A stretch of 64,000 nucleotides of DNA from positions 601,226 to 665,225 of the forward strand of contig NZ_CAOJCM010000003.1 in the NCBI RefSeq assembly GCF_948329825.1, given 5' to 3'. Within the stretch, counting starts at the first letter, position 1; the number at the start of each line of letters is the position of its first letter. The translations under genes and the position numbers were made by a program. The notes beneath the pieces are model-generated. The model made no database searches and was not told the origin of the DNA. It saw only the letters and a program-made list of their open reading frames with translations. The DNA comes from Paenibacillus sp. JJ-100. Its GTDB lineage: Bacteria > Bacillota > Bacilli > Paenibacillales > Paenibacillaceae. Below, piece after piece: positions 26,344-35,556 of this stretch.

Positions 26344-27252
26344 ATGCAAGAGCAACAGCATTTATACCCTCAACGCAAAAAAAGAATATCCACTTTCATC
26401 CCCCTGAACGGGCCTTGGCGAAATATCTTTGATACCCTGCTGATCATCGTAGGCTCGTTTTTGATTGCCGTAGCCTTTAATTTATTTTTATTGCCCAATC
26501 AAATCGCCTCTGGTGGTGTGTCCGGTATATCTATCCTTGGAGATGAGTGGTTCGGCTGGGAGCCTGCTTATACTCAATGGGCGATTAACATCCCGCTGCT
26601 CATTGCAGGTTTCCTCCTCATCGATAAACAGTATGGCGTTCGTTCCGTTCTCGGCAGCATCATACTTCCATTCTTTGTGTATTTGACGAGTCATTGGGAG
26701 TTTCCTACTACCAACCCGCTACTTGGATCGTTGTATGGAGGTATTGGAGTTGGTCTGGGAATCGGGATTGTATATCGGGGCAGAGGATCAACCGGAGGCA
26801 CGAGCATTTTAGCACGCATTGTTCAGAAGTACAGCGGACTCAGTTACTCTCTATGTGTTGTCATCATGGATGCGATCGTCATTATTATGGCGGCTTTTGT
26901 ATTGTCGCTGGAACAGTCCCTGTATGCGCTCATCGGGTTATACGTGACAGGTAAAGTCATTGATGCTGTGGAGATGGGACTGGGCTATTCGAAGGTGGCG
27001 TACATTATCTCCAACCAGACGGAACCGATTACCAAAGTCATTCTGGCTGATTTAGACCGGGGGCTGACCAAGCTGGAGGCTAGAGGTGGATATACGGATG
27101 ACCAGCGGACAGTGCTGATGGTAGTGGTTGGGCAAAATGAAGTGACGAGACTGAAAGCGTTGATCCGGTCTGTAGACCCGGGGGCTTTTGTCATCATTAG
27201 TAATGCGCACGAAGTGCTTGGAGAAGGATTTAAGCGCGGCGAGCATGTATAA
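26344..27252 (+). CDS. YitT family membrane protein (DUF161/DUF2179)
   Basis: A 302-residue integral membrane protein of the YitT family, common in several copies per Bacillus genome. About five or six hydrophobic helices lie in residues 28-210 (LLIIVGSFLIAVAFNLFLLP, NQIASGGVSGISI, GIGVGLGIGIVYRGRGSTGG). The last ~80 residues are a soluble DUF2179 domain (LTKLEARGGYTDDQRTVLMV). The NQIASGG and GSTGGTSIL segments are family hallmarks. Transport function is assumed but unproven. It stands alone between two terminators; SD AAAGGAGAG. Confidence 0.92.
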   Translation: MQEQQHLYPQRKKRISTFIPLNGPWRNIFDTLLIIVGSFLIAVAFNLFLLPNQIASGGVSGISILGDEWFGWEPAYTQWAINIPLLIAGFLLIDKQYGVRSVLGSIILPFFVYLTSHWEFPTTNPLLGSLYGGIGVGLGIGIVYRGRGSTGGTSILARIVQKYSGLSYSLCVVIMDAIVIIMAAFVLSLEQSLYALIGLYVTGKVIDAVEMGLGYSKVAYIISNQTEPITKVILADLDRGLTKLEARGGYTDDQRTVLMVVVGQNEVTRLKALIRSVDPGAFVIISNAHEVLGEGFKRGEHV

Positions 27253-27345
27253 GAGCATAAGGAAGCAGTTAAAAAGCGTTAAAAATACATTGAAAATGCA
27301 TTAAAGAAAAGCATTAAAGAAATGCATTAAAAAAAGCAAATACTC
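27253..27345 (+). repeat. Short imperfect GCATTAAA repeats
   Basis: GCATTAAA or close variants recur about every 14-16 bases at 27299-27330, after related GCGTTAAAAA and TACATTGAAAA blocks. It is a small AT-rich repeat just before the shared terminator and has no evident function. Confidence 0.45.
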
Positions 27346-27386
27346 TCTTCATCCAGATGGTGGATAAGGAGTAATTGCTTTTTCTT
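27329..27386 (+). terminator. Bidirectional terminator between the YitT gene and cls
   Basis: aaaaaagcaa pairs with ttgcttttt around an inner tactc/gagta and atcca/tggat stem (27329-27383). Long A and T runs on both sides serve the two convergent genes. Confidence 0.85.
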
Positions 27387-27473
27387 TTTGTGCCCATAGA
27401 AGAATACAGAGTAATTCCGGAATAGCAAAGCGAGAAGCTCCTATATTGCTCCTATATCAACCGCTGCTTAAGC

Positions 27474-28922
27474 TTACAGAATCGGAGATAGCAGGCGCGA
27501 GATCGCTTCCTTGAAACGAATGATGAGACTACGGCCTTGATATTCCTTCAGCGTCAGCTCCCGCGATACATGCAGGTCGTGCTCAAAAGTCTGGACAAGT
27601 GCCGTTGCAATCGTTTCATCATACATAAAGGCATTAACCTCGAAGTTCAGCCTGAAACTACGATAGTCGATATTGGCAGTTCCGACGGAAGCAACGAGAC
27701 TGTCGATAATCAATGTTTTTGCGTGAATGAAACCATTATCATAGACATACACTTTGGCCCCTACTTTTAACAACTCCCCAATATAAGACAGTGTAGCCCA
27801 ATAAACAAAGGCATGGTCAGGTTTGTTAGGAATCATGATCCGTACATCAATACCTGACAGGCACGCAAGACGTATGGCTTCGAATACACTGGCATCCGGA
27901 ATAAAATAAGGCGTTTGAATGAGAACGGAATGTTTGGCACCGTTAATCATCTTCAGGTAGCTGTTTTTGATATGCTCAATCTCGGCGTCAGGTCCGCTGG
28001 ACACAATCTGCATAGCCGTTTTGCCCGTTCCTTCTATATTAGGGAAATGAGCAGGGACGTACGGCGTATCATGTTGTTTGGAAGCTTCGTTCCAGTCGAG
28101 CATGAAACGTGTCTGTAGCGCATGAACGGCAGTACCCTTGATACGAAGATGAGTGTCGCGCCAATAGCCGAATTTTGAATTCAGTCCAAGATATTCATCA
28201 CCCACGTTGAAACCGCCAGTATAACCAAGGTTACCATCAATGATCACGATTTTCCGGTGATTGCGGTAGTTCAATCGCAGATTGATCAGGCTGAATTTGG
28301 ATGGGAAAAAGACTTCAACAAGTCCGCCCGCTTCGCGCAATTCTTTGAAAAATCGATTTCTTACACGCCGTGATCCAAGCGCATCATAGAGTAGACGAAC
28401 CTTCACGCCTTCTCGTGCTTTGCGGATCAACGCATCCCGAATTCTTTTACCCAGCGTATCCGCTCGATAAATGTAATATTGCACGTGCACATGATCCTTT
28501 GCCGCTGCAATGTCATCCAGAAGCTGCTGGAATTTGTCTCTTCCATCCGTAATGATCTCAACGGTATTGTCCTCTGTCAGGAGTGCACCGTTTTGCTTGA
28601 GGTTCATGTAGATCATGTCCTGACTGCTTTCCGTTGCCTTGTTGGAAAAAGGAGTACGATTATCTTGCAGCTGAGCAAGCTGTGCCTCGATTCGTTCCTC
28701 CAAGCCAAGCTTTTTACGGTCTTTCCATTGAAAGAGACGATATCGGGTCAGATTCTGCCCCGTCAAAAGATAAAGGATGAACCCGAAGACCGGAATAAAG
28801 TTTAATACCAACAGCCAAGCCCATGAAGAACTGGCATCCTTGCGTTCAAAAAAAACGACTGCGGCAGCAAAAATAATATTCAGGCCCAGGAGCACAACTA
28901 GTAGTATGGATTCGATATGCAC
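27474..28922 (-). CDS. cls: Cardiolipin synthase (phospholipase D family)
   Basis: A 482-residue cardiolipin synthase that condenses two phosphatidylglycerols in the membrane. Two N-terminal membrane helices (ILLVVLLGLNIIFAAAVVFF and the WAWLLVLNFIPVFGFILYLL segment) precede two HKD catalytic motifs: NHRKIVIIDGNLGYTGGFN near 220 and IHAKTLIIDSLVASVGTANI near 398. Length and order are typical of ClsA-type enzymes (about 480). It is a single gene on the minus strand, convergent with the YitT gene. Paralogue identity (ClsA or YwjE/YwiE type) cannot be decided. Confidence 0.95.
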   Translation of the reverse strand: MHIESILLVVLLGLNIIFAAAVVFFERKDASSSWAWLLVLNFIPVFGFILYLLTGQNLTRYRLFQWKDRKKLGLEERIEAQLAQLQDNRTPFSNKATESSQDMIYMNLKQNGALLTEDNTVEIITDGRDKFQQLLDDIAAAKDHVHVQYYIYRADTLGKRIRDALIRKAREGVKVRLLYDALGSRRVRNRFFKELREAGGLVEVFFPSKFSLINLRLNYRNHRKIVIIDGNLGYTGGFNVGDEYLGLNSKFGYWRDTHLRIKGTAVHALQTRFMLDWNEASKQHDTPYVPAHFPNIEGTGKTAMQIVSSGPDAEIEHIKNSYLKMINGAKHSVLIQTPYFIPDASVFEAIRLACLSGIDVRIMIPNKPDHAFVYWATLSYIGELLKVGAKVYVYDNGFIHAKTLIIDSLVASVGTANIDYRSFRLNFEVNAFMYDETIATALVQTFEHDLHVSRELTLKEYQGRSLIIRFKEAISRLLSPIL

Positions 28923-29319
28923 GTTAGTCCTCCATGTTTCATAATCATAATGACCTTCAGAGTGCGGTCCAAATACACCTTGAAGGAAAAGGTATACATC
29001 GGAACAAGACTCTATATGTAATGTATCCTACTAGTATGTATTCTAACAGAAGAAGGTCTGTTCGTCCCTAAGGGAAAGAGATTCGTTCGGATTTGTTGGA
29101 AATCCGTGTTAAATTTCAGGATAGATGGTTGTATTTATATAACCAGAGTCGTATAATAATACACAAATATGCATATAAGCGACGGAATTGTCTGCTCAAG
29201 CTTTAACGACATGTGGAAGGTTGCTCGTCATTGAAGTTCTAATGCGAATTTCTCTCTATCATTCAGAGAGTTTTGAGCAAGGCACAAGTAGCGCATACAA
29301 CAGGATTGGGGGAGCGAGA
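28923..29319. other. Divergent intergenic region cls / argC
   Basis: It contains the argC promoter (29129-29157). An open in-frame extension of argC from 29188 is not supported because the GTG at 29320 carries the SD. I looked for arginine repressor boxes (TGAAT-x-ATTCA type) and saw no convincing one; aatatgcatataa near 29165-29177 is only weakly similar. Confidence 0.5.
29129..29157 (+). promoter_or_regulatory. Sigma-A promoter of argC
   Basis: TTGTAT (29129-29134), a 17-base spacer and perfect TATAAT (29152-29157), 163 bases before the argC GTG. Confidence 0.7.
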
Positions 29320-30369
29320 GTGAATAACAAATTAAGAGTAGCAATCGTTGGTTCCACCGGCTACGGCGGGGTGGAACTGATTCGTTTTTTTCAGAATCAT
29401 CCGCAAGTCGAAATTACATCGGTAATCTCTTCATCCAGTAGCGGGGAGTCCATCGCCGATGGTTTTCCGCATTTGACGGGCGTTATTCACAGGCCGCTTG
29501 ACGGTGTTGATCCTGCAGAGATTGCAAGTCGTGCAGATCTCGTATTCACCGCGACCCCGTCTGGCGTAAGCGCGAAGCTCGTTCCGAGCCTGCTGGAAGC
29601 TGGTCTGAAAGTGATTGACCTGTCTGGTGATTTCCGTTTGAAAGACGGATCGGTATATGAGCAGTGGTACAAACATCCGGCCCCGCCAGCAGATGTGTTA
29701 GAGAAGGCTGTATACGGCATGCCTGAGGTGTACGGAGATGAAGTGAAGGACAAAGATTTCATATCCAATCCTGGATGTTATCCGACAGCGACACTGTTGG
29801 GTCTGATTCCTGCGGTACAGGCGGGATGGATTGATCCTTCCACAATTATTATCGATGCCAAATCAGGCGTATCCGGTGCAGGGCGTGGAACGAGTCTGAC
29901 GAATCATTATGCAGAAATGAACGAAAATTTCAAAGCTTACAAGTTGAATAAACATCAGCATATTCCTGAGATCGAGCAAGTTCTCGGCAATATTACGGGA
30001 AGCCCGGTAACAGTAACTTTTACAACACAGCTTGTGCCCATGACACGCGGCATTATGAGTACGATGTATGCCAAGCTGACGGGTGAGCATAGTGATCAGG
30101 AGATTGTGGACTTATACCGTAAATATTATGAAAATAGACCTTTTGTACGTGTGCGTGAACCGGGCATTTGGCCATCGACGAAGGAAGTGTCTGGATCGAA
30201 CTATTGTGACATCGGATTTTCGGTAGACCCGCGCACAGGGCGCTTAACGATCATTTCGGTTATTGACAATCTGGTGAAGGGTGCATCTGGGCAAGCAATT
30301 CAAAATATGAACCTGATGATGGGATGGGAGGAGAACCTCGGGCTGAACATGACACCGGTATATCCATAA
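29320..30369 (+). CDS. argC: N-acetyl-gamma-glutamyl-phosphate reductase ArgC
   Basis: A 349-residue ArgC, third step of arginine synthesis (N-acetylglutamyl phosphate to the semialdehyde, NADPH). The GTG at 29320 follows GGGGGAG by 6-8 bases and gives KLRVAIVGSTGYGGVELIRF, the normal N-terminus with the GxxGxxG loop. The active-site cysteine is in ISNPGCYPTATLLGL near residue 150. The length equals the family norm (about 345). First gene of an arg series in the order C-J-B-D-F-G-H. Confidence 0.97.
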   Translation: MNNKLRVAIVGSTGYGGVELIRFFQNHPQVEITSVISSSSSGESIADGFPHLTGVIHRPLDGVDPAEIASRADLVFTATPSGVSAKLVPSLLEAGLKVIDLSGDFRLKDGSVYEQWYKHPAPPADVLEKAVYGMPEVYGDEVKDKDFISNPGCYPTATLLGLIPAVQAGWIDPSTIIIDAKSGVSGAGRGTSLTNHYAEMNENFKAYKLNKHQHIPEIEQVLGNITGSPVTVTFTTQLVPMTRGIMSTMYAKLTGEHSDQEIVDLYRKYYENRPFVRVREPGIWPSTKEVSGSNYCDIGFSVDPRTGRLTIISVIDNLVKGASGQAIQNMNLMMGWEENLGLNMTPVYP

Positions 30370-30515
30370 GTATGACGAATGAGGGTCGCAGGGGGAAGCG
30401 TGAATAAGCGAGCTTGAGTCAAGTCATTAGGGATAGTTACGAATTATGGGTGAACAAATTCAGTTGAAGCAGGCGATTCATCAGCATATGGCTGAACGCA
30501 TACGGGGGATATGAT

Positions 30516-31754
30516 ATGGGAGCAAAAGTGGAGCAACAAGCTTTTACCGTAGTTGAGAACGGAACAATTGTTACGCCGGGTGGGTTCACGGTTGGTGGAC
30601 TGCACTGTGGTTTGAAAAAAACGTCACGCAACGACATCGGAGCGATTCGCTGTGATATTCCTGCAACTGCAGCAGCGGTCTACACGACCAACGTGTTTCA
30701 GGCTGCACCGCTCAAAGTTACAAGGGAGAGTCTGAGCAATGGACGTTTGCAGGCTGTGATTGTTAATAGCGGTAATGCCAATGCATGTACAGGGCAACAG
30801 GGTGAAGAGGATGCGTATGCGATGCGTGCGGCAGCTGCCCGTGAGCTTGGCGTGCTTGAAGAAGATGTGGCGGTTGCTTCCACAGGAGTCATTGGTGAAC
30901 TGCTGAAGATGGATGCGGTGCATTCGGGTATCAAGGCACTTCCGGAGCAACTGGGCAAGGGAACAGACGAAGCAGAGCAATTTTCACAGGCGATTCTAAC
31001 GACTGATTTGGTGAAAAAGGAAGCTTGCGTCTCCGTCGTTGTCGGCGGCAAGACGGTAACGATTGCGGGAGCGGCCAAAGGCTCGGGGATGATTCATCCG
31101 AATATGGCCACCATGCTGGCGTTTATGACCTCAGATGCGGTCATTGGAGCAGAAGCGTTGCAACGCTTGCTGCGCCAGGCAACCAATCATACTTTTAACA
31201 TGATCACTGTAGATGGGGATACGAGCACGAATGATATGCTTGTAGCGATGTCCAGTGGCTATGCAGGTAATGAAGAGTTGACGATAGATCACCCGGATTG
31301 GGATGCGTTTGCTGCTGGATTCACGTATGTGTGCCAGGTACTTGCCAAAGCGATTGCTCGCGATGGTGAAGGAGCAACCAAGCTGGTTGAAGTCGAAGTG
31401 ACGGGTGCAGTTAGTGATGAGTCTGCACAGGCTGTTGCCAAAACGGTGATCGGCTCAAGCCTGGTCAAATCCGCGATGTTTGGTGCTGACGCGAACTGGG
31501 GCCGGATCATTGCTGCGGTAGGCCGTGCGGGTCAGCCGGTGAACCCGGATACAGTGGATATTCGTCTCGGAGACATCCCGGTGCTTGCCCAGTCTCGTCC
31601 GGTTGTATTTGACGAAGAAGCGGCACTGGCATACTTGCAGACGGACACCGTGCGCATTGTAGTAGATCTGCATCATGGCGAAGGCAACGCTATAGCCTGG
31701 GGATGCGACCTGACGTATGACTATGTACGTATTAACGCCGCATATCGCACGTGA
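30516..31754 (+). CDS. argJ: Bifunctional ornithine acetyltransferase / N-acetylglutamate synthase ArgJ
   Basis: A 412-residue ArgJ. It moves the acetyl group from N-acetylornithine to glutamate, recycling it, and in bifunctional forms also uses acetyl-CoA. The self-cleavage site is intact in KGSGMIHPNMATMLAFM, with Thr199 as the nucleophile exposed at the new N-terminus of the beta chain. No argA or argE is nearby, in line with an acetyl cycle. SD GGGGGA. It lies 146 bases after argC. Confidence 0.96.
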   Translation: MGAKVEQQAFTVVENGTIVTPGGFTVGGLHCGLKKTSRNDIGAIRCDIPATAAAVYTTNVFQAAPLKVTRESLSNGRLQAVIVNSGNANACTGQQGEEDAYAMRAAAARELGVLEEDVAVASTGVIGELLKMDAVHSGIKALPEQLGKGTDEAEQFSQAILTTDLVKKEACVSVVVGGKTVTIAGAAKGSGMIHPNMATMLAFMTSDAVIGAEALQRLLRQATNHTFNMITVDGDTSTNDMLVAMSSGYAGNEELTIDHPDWDAFAAGFTYVCQVLAKAIARDGEGATKLVEVEVTGAVSDESAQAVAKTVIGSSLVKSAMFGADANWGRIIAAVGRAGQPVNPDTVDIRLGDIPVLAQSRPVVFDEEAALAYLQTDTVRIVVDLHHGEGNAIAWGCDLTYDYVRINAAYRT

Positions 31755-32100
31755 AAAAGATGTTATGCCATTATTATATTGTTCTAATCCATGCGTACTG
31801 AACTTGCAGCTTAATCTCTATAAAGCTGCGTACCATCATCGATGTAAAAATTATGTATAAGAATTAAACTTTAAAATATAAAAATAGACGAATGTAGTGG
31901 AAGAGGCGGAATCGATTCTGTAGAAGCGGAGCGTTCGCATTTGTCTCCGGGTTATCCCTTTGGAAAAGGGAATCAAACAAACCTGGAGACAACGGCGATC
32001 GAAAGAACGATCCGAATCTGGAACGGCTTTGATCGTCTAGCGATAAGTGTTTTAAGTGTTAAGTCTTGTATCATTGTCTGAACGAAAGGGGTCTAGTCTC
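31755..32100 (+). other. argJ-argB spacer with large hairpin
   Basis: No gene is seen in these 346 bases. They hold the 21-base motif tgttctaatccatgcgtactg (31780-31800, split here from a similar one before argF), a long imperfect stem-loop (31942-31991) and a further cgatcg/acgatc short repeat (about 31996-32012). Confidence 0.55.
31942..31991 (+). ncRNA. Candidate structured RNA or repeat upstream of argB
   Basis: tgtctccgggtt (31942-31953) pairs with aacctggagaca (31980-31991) with one G-T pair. Inside is a second perfect stem tccctt/aaggga (31955-31971, loop tggaa). There is no T-run after it, so it is not a normal terminator. It could be an RNA element or a dispersed intergenic repeat; I cannot tell which without other copies. 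Confidence 0.45.
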
Positions 32101-32940
32101 ATGAATTCAACTTTACCTACTAAAAGTACTGCAACGGAAGCAGGTACGGAGAAACAGATGTTTGTGATGAAATGTGGTGGCAGTACGCTGGCCGCATTGC
32201 CTGAGTCCTTTTTTTCAGACCTGCGTGACTTGCAGTCTTCCGGAAACAGCCCAGTCATCGTTCATGGCGGCGGACCAGCCATTTCCGAGAATCTGGCGAA
32301 GCTGGGCATTGAAACCGAATTCGTCGACGGACTGCGTAAGACAACAGAGCCTGTGCTGGACGTAGTCGAGATGGTTCTGGCTGGAAGTATTAACAAGCAG
32401 ATTGTTCGGCTCATCCAGGGTGCAGGAGGTCGGGCCTTGGGCGTTTCGGGTGTGGATGGTGGCCTGATTCAGGCAAAACCTGTATCAAATCATGCCCAGA
32501 TCGGCTGGGTAGGTCATGTGACCAGTGTCCAAGCTGAGATCATACAAGGTATCGTTAACATGGGTTACATGCCTGTCATCGCACCTGTTGGTGTGGATGC
32601 GAGTGGGCAACGTTACAATATTAATGCAGATACGGCGGCAGGAGCAGTGGCTTCACATCTTGGAGTAAAACGTATGATTGTCGTGACCGACGTACCAGGC
32701 ATTATGAGGACTATTGGAGGCCAGAAAAAAGTGCTGCCTTCTGTATCCATTCAAGAGATCGAGGATATGATTCAAACCGGTGAAATCTACGGCGGTATGA
32801 TTCCGAAAGTGCGCGCAGCCATTGCGTGCATCCACGGCGAAGTACGCGAAGTAATTATCGTGGATGGCAGCGAGCCGCAGATTCTGAGCCGTGTGCTTGG
32901 CGGAGAGACGGTTGGTACGCGAATTGTGCGAATGCAGTAG
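32101..32940 (+). CDS. argB: Acetylglutamate kinase ArgB
   Basis: A 279-residue ArgB, phosphorylating N-acetylglutamate, second step of the pathway. An upstream in-frame start at 32056 lacks an SD; ATG 32101 has GAAAGGGG 10 bases before it. The first ~18 residues are an unusual polar extension before FVMKCGGSTLAALPESF, so ATG 32158 is an alternative start. Core motifs VIVHGGGPAISENLAKLGI and YNINADTAAGAVASHL are intact. Family firm. Confidence 0.95.
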   Translation: MNSTLPTKSTATEAGTEKQMFVMKCGGSTLAALPESFFSDLRDLQSSGNSPVIVHGGGPAISENLAKLGIETEFVDGLRKTTEPVLDVVEMVLAGSINKQIVRLIQGAGGRALGVSGVDGGLIQAKPVSNHAQIGWVGHVTSVQAEIIQGIVNMGYMPVIAPVGVDASGQRYNINADTAAGAVASHLGVKRMIVVTDVPGIMRTIGGQKKVLPSVSIQEIEDMIQTGEIYGGMIPKVRAAIACIHGEVREVIIVDGSEPQILSRVLGGETVGTRIVRMQ

Positions 32941-33002
32941 AGTCAACACGAAACTCAGACTTTTGGCTTTTATTTATATAATCGACAAGGAGTGATACGG
33001 TC

Positions 33003-34256
33003 ATGGCAAAAGGTAACGAACAGCCAGGTTCTGGCACAGCCGTAGTGGGCGCAGCAAGTACAGGTGTAGCGGCCGAGACGGGAAGCTCTCTTTTTCAAAC
33101 ATATGCACGGTATCCGATCAGCCTAGTCAAAGGAAAAGGTAGCTGGTTATGGGATGATCAGGGGAATCGCTATCTCGATTTCATGTGCGGACTTGCAGTA
33201 ACGAGCCTGGGCCATGCACCGGAGAAGGTCGGAGCGAAGCTGAAAGCTCAGATTGATGAGCTGTGGCATGTGTCTAACCTCTTTCAGATTCCGGGACAGG
33301 AAAAGGCAGCAGCTTTGCTGACAGCCAATACCTGTGCGGACGCCGTCTTTTTCTGCAACAGTGGTGCTGAAGCTAATGAGGCAGCCATTAAGGTGGCGCG
33401 TCGTTATCAACAAAAGGTAAAGGGTTCGGATCGGTACGAAGTGATTACATTCGCCCAATCGTTCCACGGACGGACACTGGCAACGTTGACGGCAACGGGC
33501 CAGGATAAAGTCAAAGAAGGTTTCTTGCCGCTGCCCGCTGGATTTGTCACTGTACCGTTGCATGATATCCCTGCACTCGAAGGTGCGATTGGACCGAAAA
33601 CCGCAGCGATAATGCTAGAGATGGTTCAAGCCGAAGGCGGAGTCTATCCGGTAGAACCTGAATTCGTCAAACATGTGCGGAAACTGTGTGATGAGCATGG
33701 ACTGCTAATGATTGTAGACGAAGTGCAGACAGGTATGGGCCGTACAGGCAAGTTGTTTGCTCACGAGCATTACGGTGTTGAACCGGATGTATTCACTGTA
33801 GCTAAAGGGATTGGCAGTGGCTTTCCTGTTGGTGCAATGCTAGGTAAAGGTTTCCTGCGTGATGCATTCACACCAGGCAGTCATGCTACGACGTTTGGCG
33901 GCACGCCGCTTGCTTCCTCCGTCGTTATCGCAACCATTGAGACGATGCTAGAAGATCGGTTGCCAGAGCGCGCAGCGGAGATGGGTGATTATCTGATGAC
34001 GTCTCTACGTACTCGTCTGGCTGGCAATCCATTTGTCAAAGAAGTCCGCGGGATGGGCTTGCTGGTGGGGATCGAGTGTGCAGAGCCGATCGGTGATATT
34101 GTGTTGGCAGGACAGAAGCGCGGCATCTTGTTCGTGTCGGCTGGACCTAACGTTATTCGCTTGCTTCCTAACCTCTATGTTAGTAAAGAAGAGATTGACG
34201 AGGCTGTGTCCTTGGTAGCTACATTAATTGAAGAGCATGTTGCGGCGAAAGCCTGA
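33003..34256 (+). CDS. argD: Acetylornithine aminotransferase ArgD
   Basis: A 417-residue class III PLP aminotransferase making N-acetylornithine. Motifs: FFCNSGAEANEAAIKVAR near 117, the IVDEVQTGMGRTG segment and the PLP lysine in VFTVAKGIGSGFPVGAML near 262. Residues 1-27 are a low-complexity Gly/Ala/Ser/Thr extension not usual in ArgD (about 385-400). SD AAGGAGTGA. It lies 62 bases after argB, and the arg context supports ArgD over ornithine or GABA aminotransferase. Confidence 0.95.
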   Translation: MAKGNEQPGSGTAVVGAASTGVAAETGSSLFQTYARYPISLVKGKGSWLWDDQGNRYLDFMCGLAVTSLGHAPEKVGAKLKAQIDELWHVSNLFQIPGQEKAAALLTANTCADAVFFCNSGAEANEAAIKVARRYQQKVKGSDRYEVITFAQSFHGRTLATLTATGQDKVKEGFLPLPAGFVTVPLHDIPALEGAIGPKTAAIMLEMVQAEGGVYPVEPEFVKHVRKLCDEHGLLMIVDEVQTGMGRTGKLFAHEHYGVEPDVFTVAKGIGSGFPVGAMLGKGFLRDAFTPGSHATTFGGTPLASSVVIATIETMLEDRLPERAAEMGDYLMTSLRTRLAGNPFVKEVRGMGLLVGIECAEPIGDIVLAGQKRGILFVSAGPNVIRLLPNLYVSKEEIDEAVSLVATLIEEHVAAKA

Positions 34257-34480
34257 TATATAAAAATGAATTTGCTGATCCGTGGGCCATAGCGGCCCTC
34301 GGAACGAAGCGAAGAAAAGTTAAAGAGTCCCTGTAGCCGTGCGGCAACCTATTCGCAGAAGAAAGATTTGATGAATATCAGCACGAACATCTAATTAGAA
34401 GAGAATGTTCTAACCCATGTGTATTGCGTGGCTTCTGTCCATGCGGGTGCAGGGAACGGGAATTGAGGAGGAAATAAAAT
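34257..34480 (+). other. argD-argF spacer
   Basis: These 224 bases have no gene. They contain gaacat/atgttc inverted repeat (34385-34410) and tgttctaacccatgtgtattg (34406-34426), which matches 18 of 21 bases with a motif upstream of argB. Function unknown. Confidence 0.45.
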
Positions 34481-35446
34481 ATGGCAGTCCAGCACACAGA
34501 TAAGGTTCAAAAGATAGACCTGAGAGGCCGGGATTTCATCGAATTCACCGACTATACAGCTGAGGAAATACGTTACCTGCTCGATCTTGCCATTGAGATT
34601 AAAGGCAAGCAAAAAAGCGGTGTACCGTTTCAGCCCCTGAAAGGCAAAACGATCGGACTTATTTTTGAAAAATCATCAACACGTACACGTGTATCCTTTG
34701 AAGTTGGCATGTTCCAGCTGGGCGGACACGCGCTGTTCCTTAGCAAGAACGACATTCAGCTGGGACGGGGAGAGACGACACATGATACAGCGAAAGTGTT
34801 GTCCCGTTACCTGGACGGCATCATGATTCGCACGTTTGGACACCATAATGTGATTGAATTGGCAGAACATGCTGATGTTCCCGTCATTAACGGTCTGAGC
34901 GATGCAGCGCATCCGTGTCAGGTGCTTGCAGATTTCCAAACGGTGCTTGAGCATAAAGGCAAGCTGGCAGGGCTGAAAATGGCTTACGTCGGGGACGGCA
35001 ACAACATGGCACACTCTCTCATGCTGGGCGCAGCCAAAATGGGTATGCACGTTGCTGTGGCTACGCCGGAAGGCTATGAGCCGGACAGTGATGTGGTTGA
35101 GCAGGCTCGTGCCATTGCACAGGAGAGCGGTTCAGAAGTGCTTGTGACATACAGTGCACAAGAAGCGGTGAAGGATGCTGATATCGTGTATACCGATGTA
35201 TGGGCGAGTATGGGCTTTGAAGAAGAGCAGAAGATCCGTGAGCAGGCATTTGCGGCTTATCAAGTGGATGAGGAACTGATGAAAGGTGCCAAGCCGGACT
35301 ACATGTTCTTGCACTGCCTGCCAGCACACCGCGGTGAAGAAGTGAGCGCAGGTGTCATCGACGGCCCGAACTCGCTGATCTTTGATCAGGCAGAGAACCG
35401 TCTGCATGCACAAAAGGCGCTGATGGCCGCTCTGATGAGCGAATAG
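34481..35446 (+). CDS. argF: Ornithine carbamoyltransferase ArgF
   Basis: A 321-residue OTCase joining ornithine and carbamoyl phosphate to citrulline. Signatures: EKSSTRTRVSFEVGM (carbamoyl phosphate, near 65), HPCQVLADFQT (near 144) and HCLPAHRGEEV (ornithine loop, near 280). Length is typical. SD GAGGAGGAAA. carAB, which would supply carbamoyl phosphate, is not in the window. Confidence 0.97.
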   Translation: MAVQHTDKVQKIDLRGRDFIEFTDYTAEEIRYLLDLAIEIKGKQKSGVPFQPLKGKTIGLIFEKSSTRTRVSFEVGMFQLGGHALFLSKNDIQLGRGETTHDTAKVLSRYLDGIMIRTFGHHNVIELAEHADVPVINGLSDAAHPCQVLADFQTVLEHKGKLAGLKMAYVGDGNNMAHSLMLGAAKMGMHVAVATPEGYEPDSDVVEQARAIAQESGSEVLVTYSAQEAVKDADIVYTDVWASMGFEEEQKIREQAFAAYQVDEELMKGAKPDYMFLHCLPAHRGEEVSAGVIDGPNSLIFDQAENRLHAQKALMAALMSE

Positions 35447-35556
35447 ACGCAGTTTGTGGTTACGGGTTGATTTTAAACGCTAATTTGGCGATGATAGGAT
35501 GAAATAAAGTATAGTGTTTGAATGATTGCAATTGATCTTGGGGAGGACCATACGAC

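Noticed and set aside
29129..29180. ARG box (ArgR/AhrC operator) at the argC promoter
   Set aside because: AT-rich short palindromes exist, but no match to the TGAAT-x-ATTCA pattern was good enough to call.
34257..34480. T-box or other amino acid riboswitch before argF
   Set aside because: No T-box sequence (AGGGUGGNACCGCG type) and no antiterminator/terminator pair was found.
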